Assembly (NCBI GenBank): GCA_963756455.1
Contig: CAVWNC010000004.1
Location: forward strand, 1,302,001-1,366,000
Direction of reading: 5' to 3'
Origin: DASQPA01 sp963756455
Lineage (GTDB): Bacteria; Acidobacteriota; Thermoanaerobaculia; Multivoradales; UBA5704
Length of the DNA stretch: 64,000 bases
Below, one piece after another: positions 15,130-21,273 of this stretch (position 1 is its first letter; every line of letters starts with the position of its first letter). The notes beneath the pieces are model-generated. The model was not told the DNA's origin, made no database searches, and saw only the letters and a list, made by a program, of their open reading frames with translations. The translations under genes and the position numbers were made by a program.

Positions 15130-15666
15130 TCATTTCCCAGGTTGTTCGTCCGAGGTTACTGGAATCGCCCCGATCTCGAGAAACATCGGCAGTGGCTCGG
15201 GTCGGTCCCCGAGATGCCCCTGAACCACTTCCAAGGTGGTGAATCCGTACCGCTTGTAGAAGGTAACGGCTTGCGGCTTGGCGTCCACGACGACGCCAAT
15301 ACAGCCGAAGTCGCCAGCCATGGCCCGCGCCATTACGAAGACTGCCTTAAGGAGGAGGAGCCCGACCCCGCGCCCTTGTGCCTTCCTGTCCACTGCCAGA
15401 CGCGCGAGCCGAAGGACGGGGAGAGGATAGCGAGGAAGGCGCCCGTGTTTCGCGGGCGGGATGTCCCGGATCTCGACCTGCGCCGCCGACACCGTGGCGA
15501 AGCCGACGAGGATTCCTGCCTCTTCGGCGACGTAGGTGGTTCCAACGTAGTGCTTGAACTGGTTCTGTCCCGCGAACCGTTTGAAGAACCGGTCGAGATC
15601 CGGATCTCCGCTGTCGAACGTGCTCCGGTCATCGTCGGGCCGGAGCTTTCGAACCGCGATGGCCAT
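15130..15666 (-). CDS. GNAT acetyltransferase, probable TacT/AtaT-type toxin, 178 aa
   Basis: The GNAT fold is clear: LRLARLAVDRKAQGRGVGLL contains the acetyl-CoA pyrophosphate loop (Q/RxxGxG/A), followed by GVVVDAKPQAVTFYKRYGF. The opening FDSGDPDLDRFFKRFAGQNQ (a C/SGxxxLDxFL-like start) is characteristic of GNAT toxins that acetylate aminoacyl-tRNA. A ribbon-helix-helix gene ends 8 bases upstream, the standard antitoxin-toxin order. The operon probably starts at 15944 from a strong promoter. The full length of 178 residues is usual for this group. Confidence 0.85.
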   Translation of the reverse strand: MAIAVRKLRPDDDRSTFDSGDPDLDRFFKRFAGQNQFKHYVGTTYVAEEAGILVGFATVSAAQVEIRDIPPAKHGRLPRYPLPVLRLARLAVDRKAQGRGVGLLLLKAVFVMARAMAGDFGCIGVVVDAKPQAVTFYKRYGFTTLEVVQGHLGDRPEPLPMFLEIGAIPVTSDEQPGK

Positions 15667-15674
15667 GTACTCGG

Positions 15675-15944
15675 CTACTTGCCGAAGAGCTCGCGCATCG
15701 CCTTGGTCGGACGCCGCGGCTTGGTGACACGTTCGAGCATCGCCTGTCCGCTGTCGCTCGACACGACCAACCGTGCCGGGATGATCACGTCGAGCGGCAA
15801 CTCGCGGAGCGCCTGAAGGTGATGCAGGAGCGCCTCCTCAATGAGGAACGCCTTCTTCAGGCCGTGCGCCTCGGCGTACTGCTCGAGCGCGTCTTTGGTG
15901 CTGTCGGAGATGAAGGCCGAAACCTGGGTCTGTCTACTCGCCAT
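15675..15944 (-). CDS. Ribbon-helix-helix antitoxin of the GNAT toxin, 89 aa
   Basis: The N-terminal strand and two helices (RQTQVSAFISDSTKDALEQY, then AEAHGLKKAFLIEEALLHHL) are a DUF1778/CopG-like ribbon-helix-helix DNA-binding domain. The C-terminal SGQAMLERVTKPRRPTKAMR part is the likely toxin-neutralising tail. The ATG at 15944 has no Shine-Dalgarno sequence and sits 7 bases after a -10 element, so the mRNA is probably leaderless. Two copies of TCTACAT spaced ten bases apart cover the -10 and start codon and are good candidates for autoregulatory binding sites. A 34-base relict of this gene's tail occurs at 16546. Confidence 0.85.
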   Translation of the reverse strand: MASRQTQVSAFISDSTKDALEQYAEAHGLKKAFLIEEALLHHLQALRELPLDVIIPARLVVSSDSGQAMLERVTKPRRPTKAMRELFGK

Positions 15945-15981
15945 GTAGAAAAATGTAGACCCTGGAGGTGGGGCTTGTCAA
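15943..15981 (-). promoter_or_regulatory. Promoter and direct-repeat operator of the RHH/GNAT operon
   Basis: On the minus strand a TTGACA -35 (15976-15981) is separated by 18 bases from a TACATT -10 (15952-15957). The ATG begins 7 bases after the -10, implying a leaderless transcript. TCTACAT occurs twice, at 15953-15959 and 15943-15949, ten bases apart on one face of the helix, as expected for a ribbon-helix-helix autorepressor. Confidence 0.65.
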
Positions 15982-16084
15982 GCACGGCCTTGAGCCGCTT
16001 CTGCCAAGGCCGGTACAAGGGGCGGATGCGCCCGCCTGTGCCCGGCGCAGAGTGAGCCTCGCCACCGTCGGCGGCATCACAGTA

Positions 16085-16474
16085 TCAGCCCACCGCCGTG
16101 CCACCAAAACTGATGATGTAGCCGTCCGGGTCTTCCATGTAGAAATCCTTCGTGCCCCACGGCGTCACTTCCAGCGGCTTCAAGATCTTCGCACCGTTGG
16201 CGACACACTGCTCGTAGAACGCCTCAATGCCGTCAACGCCCGCTGCGGCATCCAGGTGATCGTTTTCTCGACGATACTGGCGCTCGGCCGGATTCTTAGG
16301 CGCTTCCTTCAGATGCAATTCCAATCCATCCAGACAGCCGATAGCGTAGAACCCTCCCCACGGCTCACCGAAACTGAAACCCAGCCTCTGGTAGTACGCG
16401 ATAGAGCGTTCCAGGTCGTCGACGAGGAACTGCGGAGCGAGCGAAGTGACACGCGGCTTGGTTTGGGTCGTCAT
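16085..16474 (-). CDS. VOC family protein, 129 aa (bleomycin-resistance-like)
   Basis: Start at 16474 (MTTQTKPRVTSLAPQFLVDD) is chosen over the longer open frame because the extension is non-homologous hairpin and relict sequence. Motifs LERSIAYYQRLGFSFGEPWG and KDFYMEDPDGYIISFGG mark a glyoxalase/bleomycin-resistance fold with the two half-sites expected. Codon use is less GC-rich than in the surrounding genome, matching an acquired gene. Immediately upstream lies a GTTAGGC word and a perfect hairpin. No neighbouring gene indicates a substrate. Confidence 0.85.
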   Translation of the reverse strand: MTTQTKPRVTSLAPQFLVDDLERSIAYYQRLGFSFGEPWGGFYAIGCLDGLELHLKEAPKNPAERQYRRENDHLDAAAGVDGIEAFYEQCVANGAKILKPLEVTPWGTKDFYMEDPDGYIISFGGTAVG

Positions 16475-16523
16475 TGGTATACGTTTCCCGTTGCCGGGCT
16501 CACGTTCTCCTGGGCCTAACTGT

Positions 16524-16546
16524 GTGGCGCCGCGAAGCGGCGCCAC
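16524..16546. other. Perfect 10-bp stem hairpin beside a GTTAGGC word
   Basis: GTGGCGCCGC, loop GAA, GCGGCGCCAC forms a perfect stem. Read on the minus strand, the hairpin is followed within a few bases by GTTAGGC (16513-16519 complement), which matches the 3' core of integron attC sites (GTTRRRY). The matching 5' core (GCCTAAC in the same orientation) is not found at the expected place; GCTCAAC is the nearest. It might instead be a simple terminator or a recombination scar. Confidence 0.45.
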
Positions 16547-16579
16547 GGCTTGGTGACGAGTTCGAGCATCGCCTGTCCG
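16546..16579 (-). pseudogene. 34-bp relict of the RHH antitoxin gene tail
   Basis: Bases 16546-16579 match 15717-15750 at 32 of 34 positions, in the same orientation. The matched part encodes GQAMLE(R/L)VTKP near the C-terminus of the RHH antitoxin. The rest of that gene is not present here, so this is a fragment left by a partial duplication or replacement event around the VOC gene at 16085. Confidence 0.75.
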
Positions 16580-16645
16580 GACCCTTTGACTGCCGGCTTT
16601 TCCGCCCGGTTGAGCAATCGGGTTCGCCGCCATACGGTAGTCATT

Positions 16646-17350
16646 TTAGCTTGACGCCTTTGGTGTCTCTTTCGTGAAAGCTCGTATCAGACTAGCTCCA
16701 AGCAAGGAGGAAAAAATACCGATGGGTAGTGAGGCTAGTAACCCCAATATAAAAGACCGCCTTGAGTGCTCGGTTGCGTCTTCAGTGATGAGAGTCTTTA
16801 CCGCCTCGAGTTGTGGCTCCGTCAGAGAAGAAAGCTGTATCGCCCTTTGAGCTCGCCTTTCGGTGGCCGCCAAATCAACTTGCAGACTTGCTATTTCTTC
16901 TCTTTGCTGTACTAAGACCCGCTTTAGTTGTTCTGCCTCACGGATTGCCTTGCCGGAAATGTCATGAAGCTGCTGAATGGTGAGCCTATCAGGAGAAGCA
17001 AGTGTTTCTCGAAGAGCTTCTAGCCGCTTTTCAGACGCCTTAACTTCCTTCTCTATTGCACTGGTTGCGCTACGCTTCGAATTCGGCATTCGAGGTGCGT
17101 CAAGGTTAAAAACCATCCCCAAGAAAAAGTGCGACAGGAGCAAGCATCCTAAAAAAGAGGACAACAAGTAGAAGAACGCAAATACACCGCTTGTCCGTTT
17201 CTCAAGAAAACTAGTGTACACGGCCACAAGAGGAATAAAAAAAATAATGACGCTTACGCCTAGCCCGAGAAAATAGACTAACGATTGAAAAGTAAAAGCC
17301 GAACTGCAAAATTCGACGACCTTGTTCAACACACTGTCAATGCTGGGCAT
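16646..17350 (-). CDS. Membrane protein with central coiled coil, AT-richer than surroundings, 234 aa
   Basis: The frame starts at 17350 (MPSIDSVLNKVVEFCSSAFT) after AAGGAAAG. Two transmembrane helices occupy residues about 19-42 (LGVSVIIFFIPLVAVYTSFL) and 52-73 (FLGCLLLSHFFLGMVF). A Glu/Lys/Arg-rich coiled coil covers about 90-195 (EKEVKASEKRLEALRETLAS), and a third helix lies at about 203-225 (LGLLASLPIGIFSSLLGASL). The GC content is visibly lower than anywhere else in this part of the window, a sign of transfer. I do not recognise the family. The layout resembles small membrane effectors found in accessory or defence loci, but that is speculation. Confidence 0.75.
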   Translation of the reverse strand: MPSIDSVLNKVVEFCSSAFTFQSLVYFLGLGVSVIIFFIPLVAVYTSFLEKRTSGVFAFFYLLSSFLGCLLLSHFFLGMVFNLDAPRMPNSKRSATSAIEKEVKASEKRLEALRETLASPDRLTIQQLHDISGKAIREAEQLKRVLVQQREEIASLQVDLAATERRAQRAIQLSSLTEPQLEAVKTLITEDATEHSRRSFILGLLASLPIGIFSSLLGASLIRAFTKETPKASS

Positions 17351-17639
17351 GCGCGCTTTCCTTTGTCCCCTGCCTTGATGCTACGCAAATATGAGCCGTG
17401 CCTTTACGCCATGCGGCTAACCTTAAAGCGTCTACCTGAAGTCCTCCCTGCGCAGCCCCGGAGTCCTCTCTATTCCCAGAAGGATTTCGGATAGACGCAG
17501 GTTGAACGAAGCCACGGGAGAGTATGAGGCAGTCCCAATGGGAGTTCAATTCCTTGCAGGCCCCTTCACGGCAAGCCTCGCCGCCACCCCACAAGCCCCG
17601 ACAGCCACCTTGAGGCGTTGTCTCTGCCGCGTGCCGGGC

Positions 17640-17955
17640 TCCTGAAGCGCGCTTTTCGTTTCGGCGATTATACCGCAGTGACTGTCGAGACACACCCGGT
17701 GCCAGCAGCCCGTAGTAGCGGATCCTCATGAATCGGTCGGGGAGAACGTGCTGGAGAAACTGGCGCGGGCACTCCTCGCCCGACAACGTCATCTCGCGCA
17801 CGCGACCGCCGACGGCATCGTTCTTCAGGTGAAGGTCACCTCGTCGTCATTGATGCGCAATAACTGGGAGTTGATGATAGCGATGCGATGGGTGTAGCGC
17901 GCAAGATAGGCGAGCACCTGCTCGGGACTGCCGAATAGCGGCTTGCAGCAGACCA
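17640..17955 (-). pseudogene. IS91-family transposase relic
   Basis: Reading the minus strand, FGSPEQVLAYLARYTHRIAI matches the conserved GGPEQVLxYLxRYTHRxAIS block of IS91/IS801-type Y2 transposases, continuing to NDDEVTFT before a stop. After a frameshift, VREMTLSGEE, CPRQFLQHVLPDRFMRIRYY and GLLAP match the following C-terminal block (FLRRFLxHVLPxGFxRIRxYG). The N-terminal catalytic part is missing and the end is replaced by unrelated sequence. This is a dead element; IS91 relatives move by rolling circle and can carry neighbouring DNA. Between 17351 and 17640 I see no gene. Confidence 0.85.
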
Positions 17956-18037
17956 ACCCACGATTTACGGTACAGCGTCGAGGTTTAGAAGATGGGAGGT
18001 GGAGACGCTCCCGAGATCCGGGGGCGTCTCCCCGAGC

Positions 18038-18454
18038 CTACCCCACCGCCGGCATCCCCGGGTCCGGGACCTTGAGCCCCAGGTGCCGCTCGAAGGCGAC
18101 GAAATTCGGTTCCGAGTGGAGGAGGGCCATGTTCCAGCGGATGCAGAAGGTGGCGATCAGGCAGTCCAGGCCGTCTTGGACCGGCTCGCCCTTGATCCGC
18201 AGGAGCCGGCCGTTGGCGGCGGCGGCCAGGGCCAGGTCGAGGCCGCCGATGGCGAAGATCTCGAAGCGGGTGAGGGCTCTGTGGGCGCGGGCCAACTCGT
18301 CCTCGTCGACGAAGCCTTGGAGCACCTCGGTGAGGATGAGGTCCCCCACCACCACCGGCGCCCGGCCGAGGAGCCCGTCGAGGTAGTCGGTGCGCGGCGT
18401 GACGACGCCGTTGAAGTAGTCGCCCCAGACCGAGGTGTCAACGAGGATTCGCAC
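18038..18454 (-). CDS. vapC: VapC PIN-domain toxin, 138 aa
   Basis: Acidic PIN residues are present: Asp in RILVDTSVWGDYFNG, Glu in LILTEVLQGFVDED, and Asp in VQDGLDCLIATFC, with a C-terminal LHSEPNFVAFERHLGL. This matches VapC ribonucleases of normal length. It overlaps the upstream antitoxin by 17 bases and is transcribed with it. It is separate from the unrelated PIN toxin at 13915. Confidence 0.9.
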   Translation of the reverse strand: MRILVDTSVWGDYFNGVVTPRTDYLDGLLGRAPVVVGDLILTEVLQGFVDEDELARAHRALTRFEIFAIGGLDLALAAAANGRLLRIKGEPVQDGLDCLIATFCIRWNMALLHSEPNFVAFERHLGLKVPDPGMPAVG

Positions 18455-18647
18455 CGGTCTTCCCCTTCACCGGCGTCTCGGTCCCCTGCCAGTGCAGCCG
18501 GCCGCGGAGATCCCGGATCTCCCGCTGTTCCTTGAGCAGCAGGAGCGCGCGCAAGGCCGCCTCGACCACCTTCGTCTTCGTCCGCAGACCGGTTGCCTGC
18601 ATCGCCTGGTCCATCAGGTCCGTATCGATGTTGATGTTCGTGTACAC
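18438..18647 (-). CDS. vapB: VapB antitoxin, 69 aa, GTG start
   Basis: The GTG at 18647 follows a purine-rich GAGGGGGGACC. The product begins VYTNINIDTDLMDQAMQATG and continues LRTKTKVVEAALRALLLLKE, the canonical VapB ribbon-helix-helix with the NIDxxLMxxA pattern. The C-terminal third (HWQGTETPVKGKT) would wrap the toxin. A longer frame upstream is open to 19073 but is non-coding in character and lies in a repeat-rich region. Autoregulation at the promoter upstream is expected for the family. Confidence 0.85.
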   Translation of the reverse strand: MYTNINIDTDLMDQAMQATGLRTKTKVVEAALRALLLLKEQREIRDLRGRLHWQGTETPVKGKTGANPR

Positions 18648-18669
18648 GGTCCCCCCTCGCTTCAGTAGA

Positions 18670-19140
18670 GCTTTTTTCTGTGCAACTCTAGAAGCGGAGT
18701 CTACAACTCCAATCTTGAGACGTGCAATCCTCACGTCGACTTGCACGAACAGAGAGGGGAAGTCCGGCTTCTCCAGTGCTCGAGCTGCCTTCCGCAGAGG
18801 AGAATCGTGCAGTTCTCCGGCGGGTTCGTGCAACTCTAAGCCGGGAGTGGGGTACTTCCAGCTTCGGAGTGGGTACTTCCAGCCTGGGAAGAAGCTCTCC
18901 GAGCTTCGATTCGCACGTCTTCCGTCTAAAGCTACACAATTCTGCGGCGGGAACGTGCAGGCGGATCCTGAGACTGCACGAATCTGAGTTGAAGGTAGGT
19001 CGATCGAGAAGTTGGGGAGCCTGTCTCGTCCGCATCTTTGCACGAGCCCGTTTCCACTTTGCACAATTCGCACCTCCGAAGAGTGAGGTTCTCCATCGGA
19101 AGCAGGTGGATTCGGCCTCCGAACGCTTCAGCACACCCTC
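18670..19140. repeat. Non-coding stretch rich in GTGCAA / TTGCAC words
   Basis: About 470 bases with no credible gene. TGCA cores occur at 18681, 18723, 18742, 18808, 18828, 18956, 18975, 19039 and 19059, mostly as GTGCAA (18680, 18722, 18827) or its complement TTGCAC (18741, 19038, 19058). GTGCAACTCT is exactly repeated. The phrase GGTACTTCCAGC also occurs twice near 18851 and 18872. Base composition is less GC-rich than coding DNA. The function is unknown; it may be a degenerate repeat array. Confidence 0.5.
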
Positions 19141-19152
19141 CGAAGTCCCGCC

Positions 19153-19198
19153 TTGACACCCCCCCCTGCTCGTGAAACCATTTGAACCATGGTTCAAA
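19153..19198 (+). promoter_or_regulatory. tetR promoter with 18-bp operator over the start codon
   Basis: TTGACA at 19153-19158 and a weak AACCAT at 19176-19181 are spaced by 17 bases. The palindrome TTTGAACCATGGTTCAAA (19181-19198) contains the ATG at 19189, so the regulator's own start codon is inside the operator. No Shine-Dalgarno sequence is present, and the predicted transcription start coincides with the ATG. The same half-sites with a two-base spacer recur at 21230. Confidence 0.75.
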
Positions 19199-19854
19199 CG
19201 CCGAAGCCCGTTCGGGCCCAGGAGAGCGGAGCGAAGGTGCTCGAGAGGAAGCGCGCGATCCTCGAGGCGGCGGCGCGGGTGTTCCTTCGGAAAGGCGTCC
19301 ATGCCACGGGGATGCGCGACATCGCCGCCGAGCTCGGGATGGCGGTGGGGAGCCTCTACTACTATTTCGAGGACAAGGAGCAGCTCCTCGCCTTCGTGCA
19401 GGAGGACGCGCTCGCCGGGCTCCTGGAGCTGGCCGAGCGGGTGCGCGGGCGGAGCCTGACCGCGGACGCCCGGCTGTATCTCCTGATCGTCGGCCACGTG
19501 GTGCGCCTGAACGATGCCGCCCAGGGAACCCCGGGCTCCCTCGCCCATCTGGAAGTCGAGATGCTCGGCGAGGAACGCCGGCCGGCCCTCCTCGCCTCGC
19601 GCGACCGCTACGAGCAGCACCTCCGCGAGCTGATCGAGGAGGGGATCGTCGGCGGGCTCTTCCGGCCCGGCGATCCCAAGGTGGCGGCGCTCACCATCCT
19701 CGGGGCGATCAACTGGACCGTCCGCTGGTTCCGGCCCGAGGGCGGCAAGAGCGCCCAGGAGATCGGTGAAGAGGCGGCGGAGCTTCTCGTCCGCGGGCTC
19801 CTTGCCCCCGGGGTCGAGCTCTCCGTGCCAGCGGCCGACCGGCCCGCGGCGTAG
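19189..19854 (+). CDS. TetR-family regulator, 221 aa
   Basis: Residues about 18-65 form a TetR DNA-binding domain (RKRAILEAAARVFLRKGVHA, then MRDIAAELGMAVGSLYYYFE). The remaining 150 residues are a helical ligand domain with no assigned ligand. The gene begins at a palindrome that is repeated at the promoter of the molybdenum-enzyme operon, so it probably represses both itself and that enzyme and responds to the substrate or a CoA ester of it. The 2Fe-2S subunit gene follows 26 bases later on the same strand, so it is likely co-transcribed with the regulator. Confidence 0.9.
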   Translation: MVQTPKPVRAQESGAKVLERKRAILEAAARVFLRKGVHATGMRDIAAELGMAVGSLYYYFEDKEQLLAFVQEDALAGLLELAERVRGRSLTADARLYLLIVGHVVRLNDAAQGTPGSLAHLEVEMLGEERRPALLASRDRYEQHLRELIEEGIVGGLFRPGDPKVAALTILGAINWTVRWFRPEGGKSAQEIGEEAAELLVRGLLAPGVELSVPAADRPAA

Positions 19855-19880
19855 GCTCTCGAAAGGCAGCAGGACTGGAG

Positions 19881-20414
19881 ATGAAGGTGAACGACGACTG
19901 GACGACGCGGAGGTTGCAGATCAACGGCGAGGACCGGCCGGTGGTCTTCCCCACCCACCACACTCTCCTCGAAGTGCTCCGCGAGGAGTGCGGCCTGACC
20001 GGCACCAAGCACGGCTGCGAGCTCGGCGAGTGCGGTACCTGCGCCGTCCTCGTCGACGGCCGTCCGGTGCTCTCCTGCCTCGTCCTCGCCGCCGAGATGG
20101 CGGGCCATGCGATCGAGACCGTCGAGGGCATGCAGCAGGGCAACGACCTCCACCCCCTCCAGGCCGCCTTCGCCGACCTGGGCGCCGCCCAGTGCGGCTA
20201 CTGCACCCCGGGCATCCTGCTGACCGCCAAGGCTCTCCTCGCCGAGAACCCGCGGCCGGAAACCCGCGAGGTCCAGGAGGCGCTGGCCGGCAACCTCTGC
20301 CGCTGCACGGGGTACCACAAGATCCTGGAAGCGGTGGAGATCGCCGCGGCGAGGATGCGCGGCGAGGAGCCGGTCGTGCGGCGCGAAATTCTCTACGGCA
20401 GCGAAATTCCCTAA
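19881..20414 (+). CDS. hcrC: Molybdenum hydroxylase small subunit with two [2Fe-2S] clusters (HcrC-like), 177 aa
   Basis: The N-terminal plant-type ferredoxin motif is CELGECGTCAVLVDGRPVLSC shortened here to its key cysteines: HGC, GEC, GTC and LSC. The C-terminal helical [2Fe-2S] domain has QCGYCTPG and LCRCTGYHKI. This is the small subunit of xanthine-oxidase-family enzymes; it passes electrons between FAD and molybdopterin subunits in the cytoplasm. The partner large subunits lie at 21274 and 23856, separated from it by an opposite-strand gene and a second promoter. The family identity of the beta subunit points to a 4-hydroxybenzoyl-CoA reductase-like complex. Confidence 0.85.
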   Translation: MKVNDDWTTRRLQINGEDRPVVFPTHHTLLEVLREECGLTGTKHGCELGECGTCAVLVDGRPVLSCLVLAAEMAGHAIETVEGMQQGNDLHPLQAAFADLGAAQCGYCTPGILLTAKALLAENPRPETREVQEALAGNLCRCTGYHKILEAVEIAAARMRGEEPVVRREILYGSEIP

Positions 20415-20511
20415 TTTTCCTGAAGAAAGTCCGTCAGCGCCTTAGGGCCCCGCGCCGGGCCGCTCGCGAGAGCGTAAACCCAGCCGCGGAGCCCGGAGAG
20501 CCCCTACCTGC

Positions 20512-20952
20512 TTACGGCTGGGGAGGAGGAGGCGGGATGTGGTGCTGCTCTTCCCACTCTCTCCACTCACGCTCGCGGTGGGCGCGCACCCAATCCATGA
20601 AACGGCCTTCCTTCGTCCGCTCATAGATGACGACTTTGTGGGTGTCGTCGCGCCAGATCGTCGAGACGTTGGAGACCTGGATGCCGCTGGTCACGCCGCA
20701 GCGATTCTCCGGGATGATCGTCCCTTCGAGGCGGACATAGTCGTTACCGATGACGCCGTACCAGTCGGTGCCCTCGAGAACGAAGGAATTGCCCTGGTGG
20801 TCGCGGACCAGCACGCAACCGGGATCGTCGGCGGTCGTGACGACGCCTTCTAAGGACACCGAGGCCGCGTGCGCCGGCAAAGACGCCAAAGCGCCCATCG
20901 CCAGACCCGCGAGCAGCATCATGGGGCGCCGGCTTCGCTTCTTGAGATCCAT
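20512..20952 (-). CDS. Secreted protein of unknown function, 146 aa
   Basis: Start at 20952 (MDLKKRSRRPMMLLAGLAMG) is supported by AAAGGAGA; the longer frame to 21036 is not. Residues 1-30 are a signal peptide ending at AHA. The body is a small beta-rich domain (VSLEGVVTTADDPGCVLVRD, then FVLEGTDWYGVIGNDYVRLE) resembling OB-like periplasmic domains in Acidobacteriota, and it ends in a proline run. Two cysteines (GCVLV and ENRCGV) may pair. It sits on the opposite strand between the small and large subunits of the molybdenum enzyme, which is odd; no functional link is evident. Confidence 0.75.
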   Translation of the reverse strand: MDLKKRSRRPMMLLAGLAMGALASLPAHAASVSLEGVVTTADDPGCVLVRDHQGNSFVLEGTDWYGVIGNDYVRLEGTIIPENRCGVTSGIQVSNVSTIWRDDTHKVVIYERTKEGRFMDWVRAHREREWREWEEQHHIPPPPPQP

Positions 20953-21201
20953 GGAAGTCTCCTTTCTGGTAAGCACGTGCCGATTCCGGGTCGTCCAGCG
21001 TTTGAAAGCAATTGGGCTCCGGCACGTCTCGGGCATCCGTCGCGAACACCCTTGTCTCTTATTTAGGTAGCAAGGATCTTGCCAGCGATGGATCGGGGTG
21101 GTCGACCCGGAGGACCCAGGTTAGCTCCCATAGCCTTGGGCAGAGGGAAGGGCTTGGAGTGGCAATGGAGGACTGGACTCTCCCGGAAGGGTAGCCCTCC
21201 C

Positions 21202-21247
21202 TTGACATGGTTCCCCTCGCCGTGCAGAATTTGAACCCAGGTTCAAA
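21202..21247 (+). promoter_or_regulatory. Promoter and TetR operator of the molybdenum-enzyme large-subunit genes
   Basis: TTGACA at 21202-21207 and CAGAAT at 21225-21230 have a 17-base spacer. TTTGAACCCAGGTTCAAA at 21230-21247 has the same 8-base half-sites and two-base spacer as the palindrome over the tetR start. Its position over the -10 and expected start site is that of a repressor operator. The stretch 20953-21201 upstream holds nothing else I can name. Confidence 0.8.
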
Positions 21248-21273
21248 TCTGCGAGGCGCTGGTGAGGAATATC

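Noticed and set aside
18722..19156. Plus-strand frame of 144 codons in the TGCA-word region
   Set aside because: No start signal, no family similarity, and the amino-acid pattern follows the nucleotide repeats; treated as non-coding.
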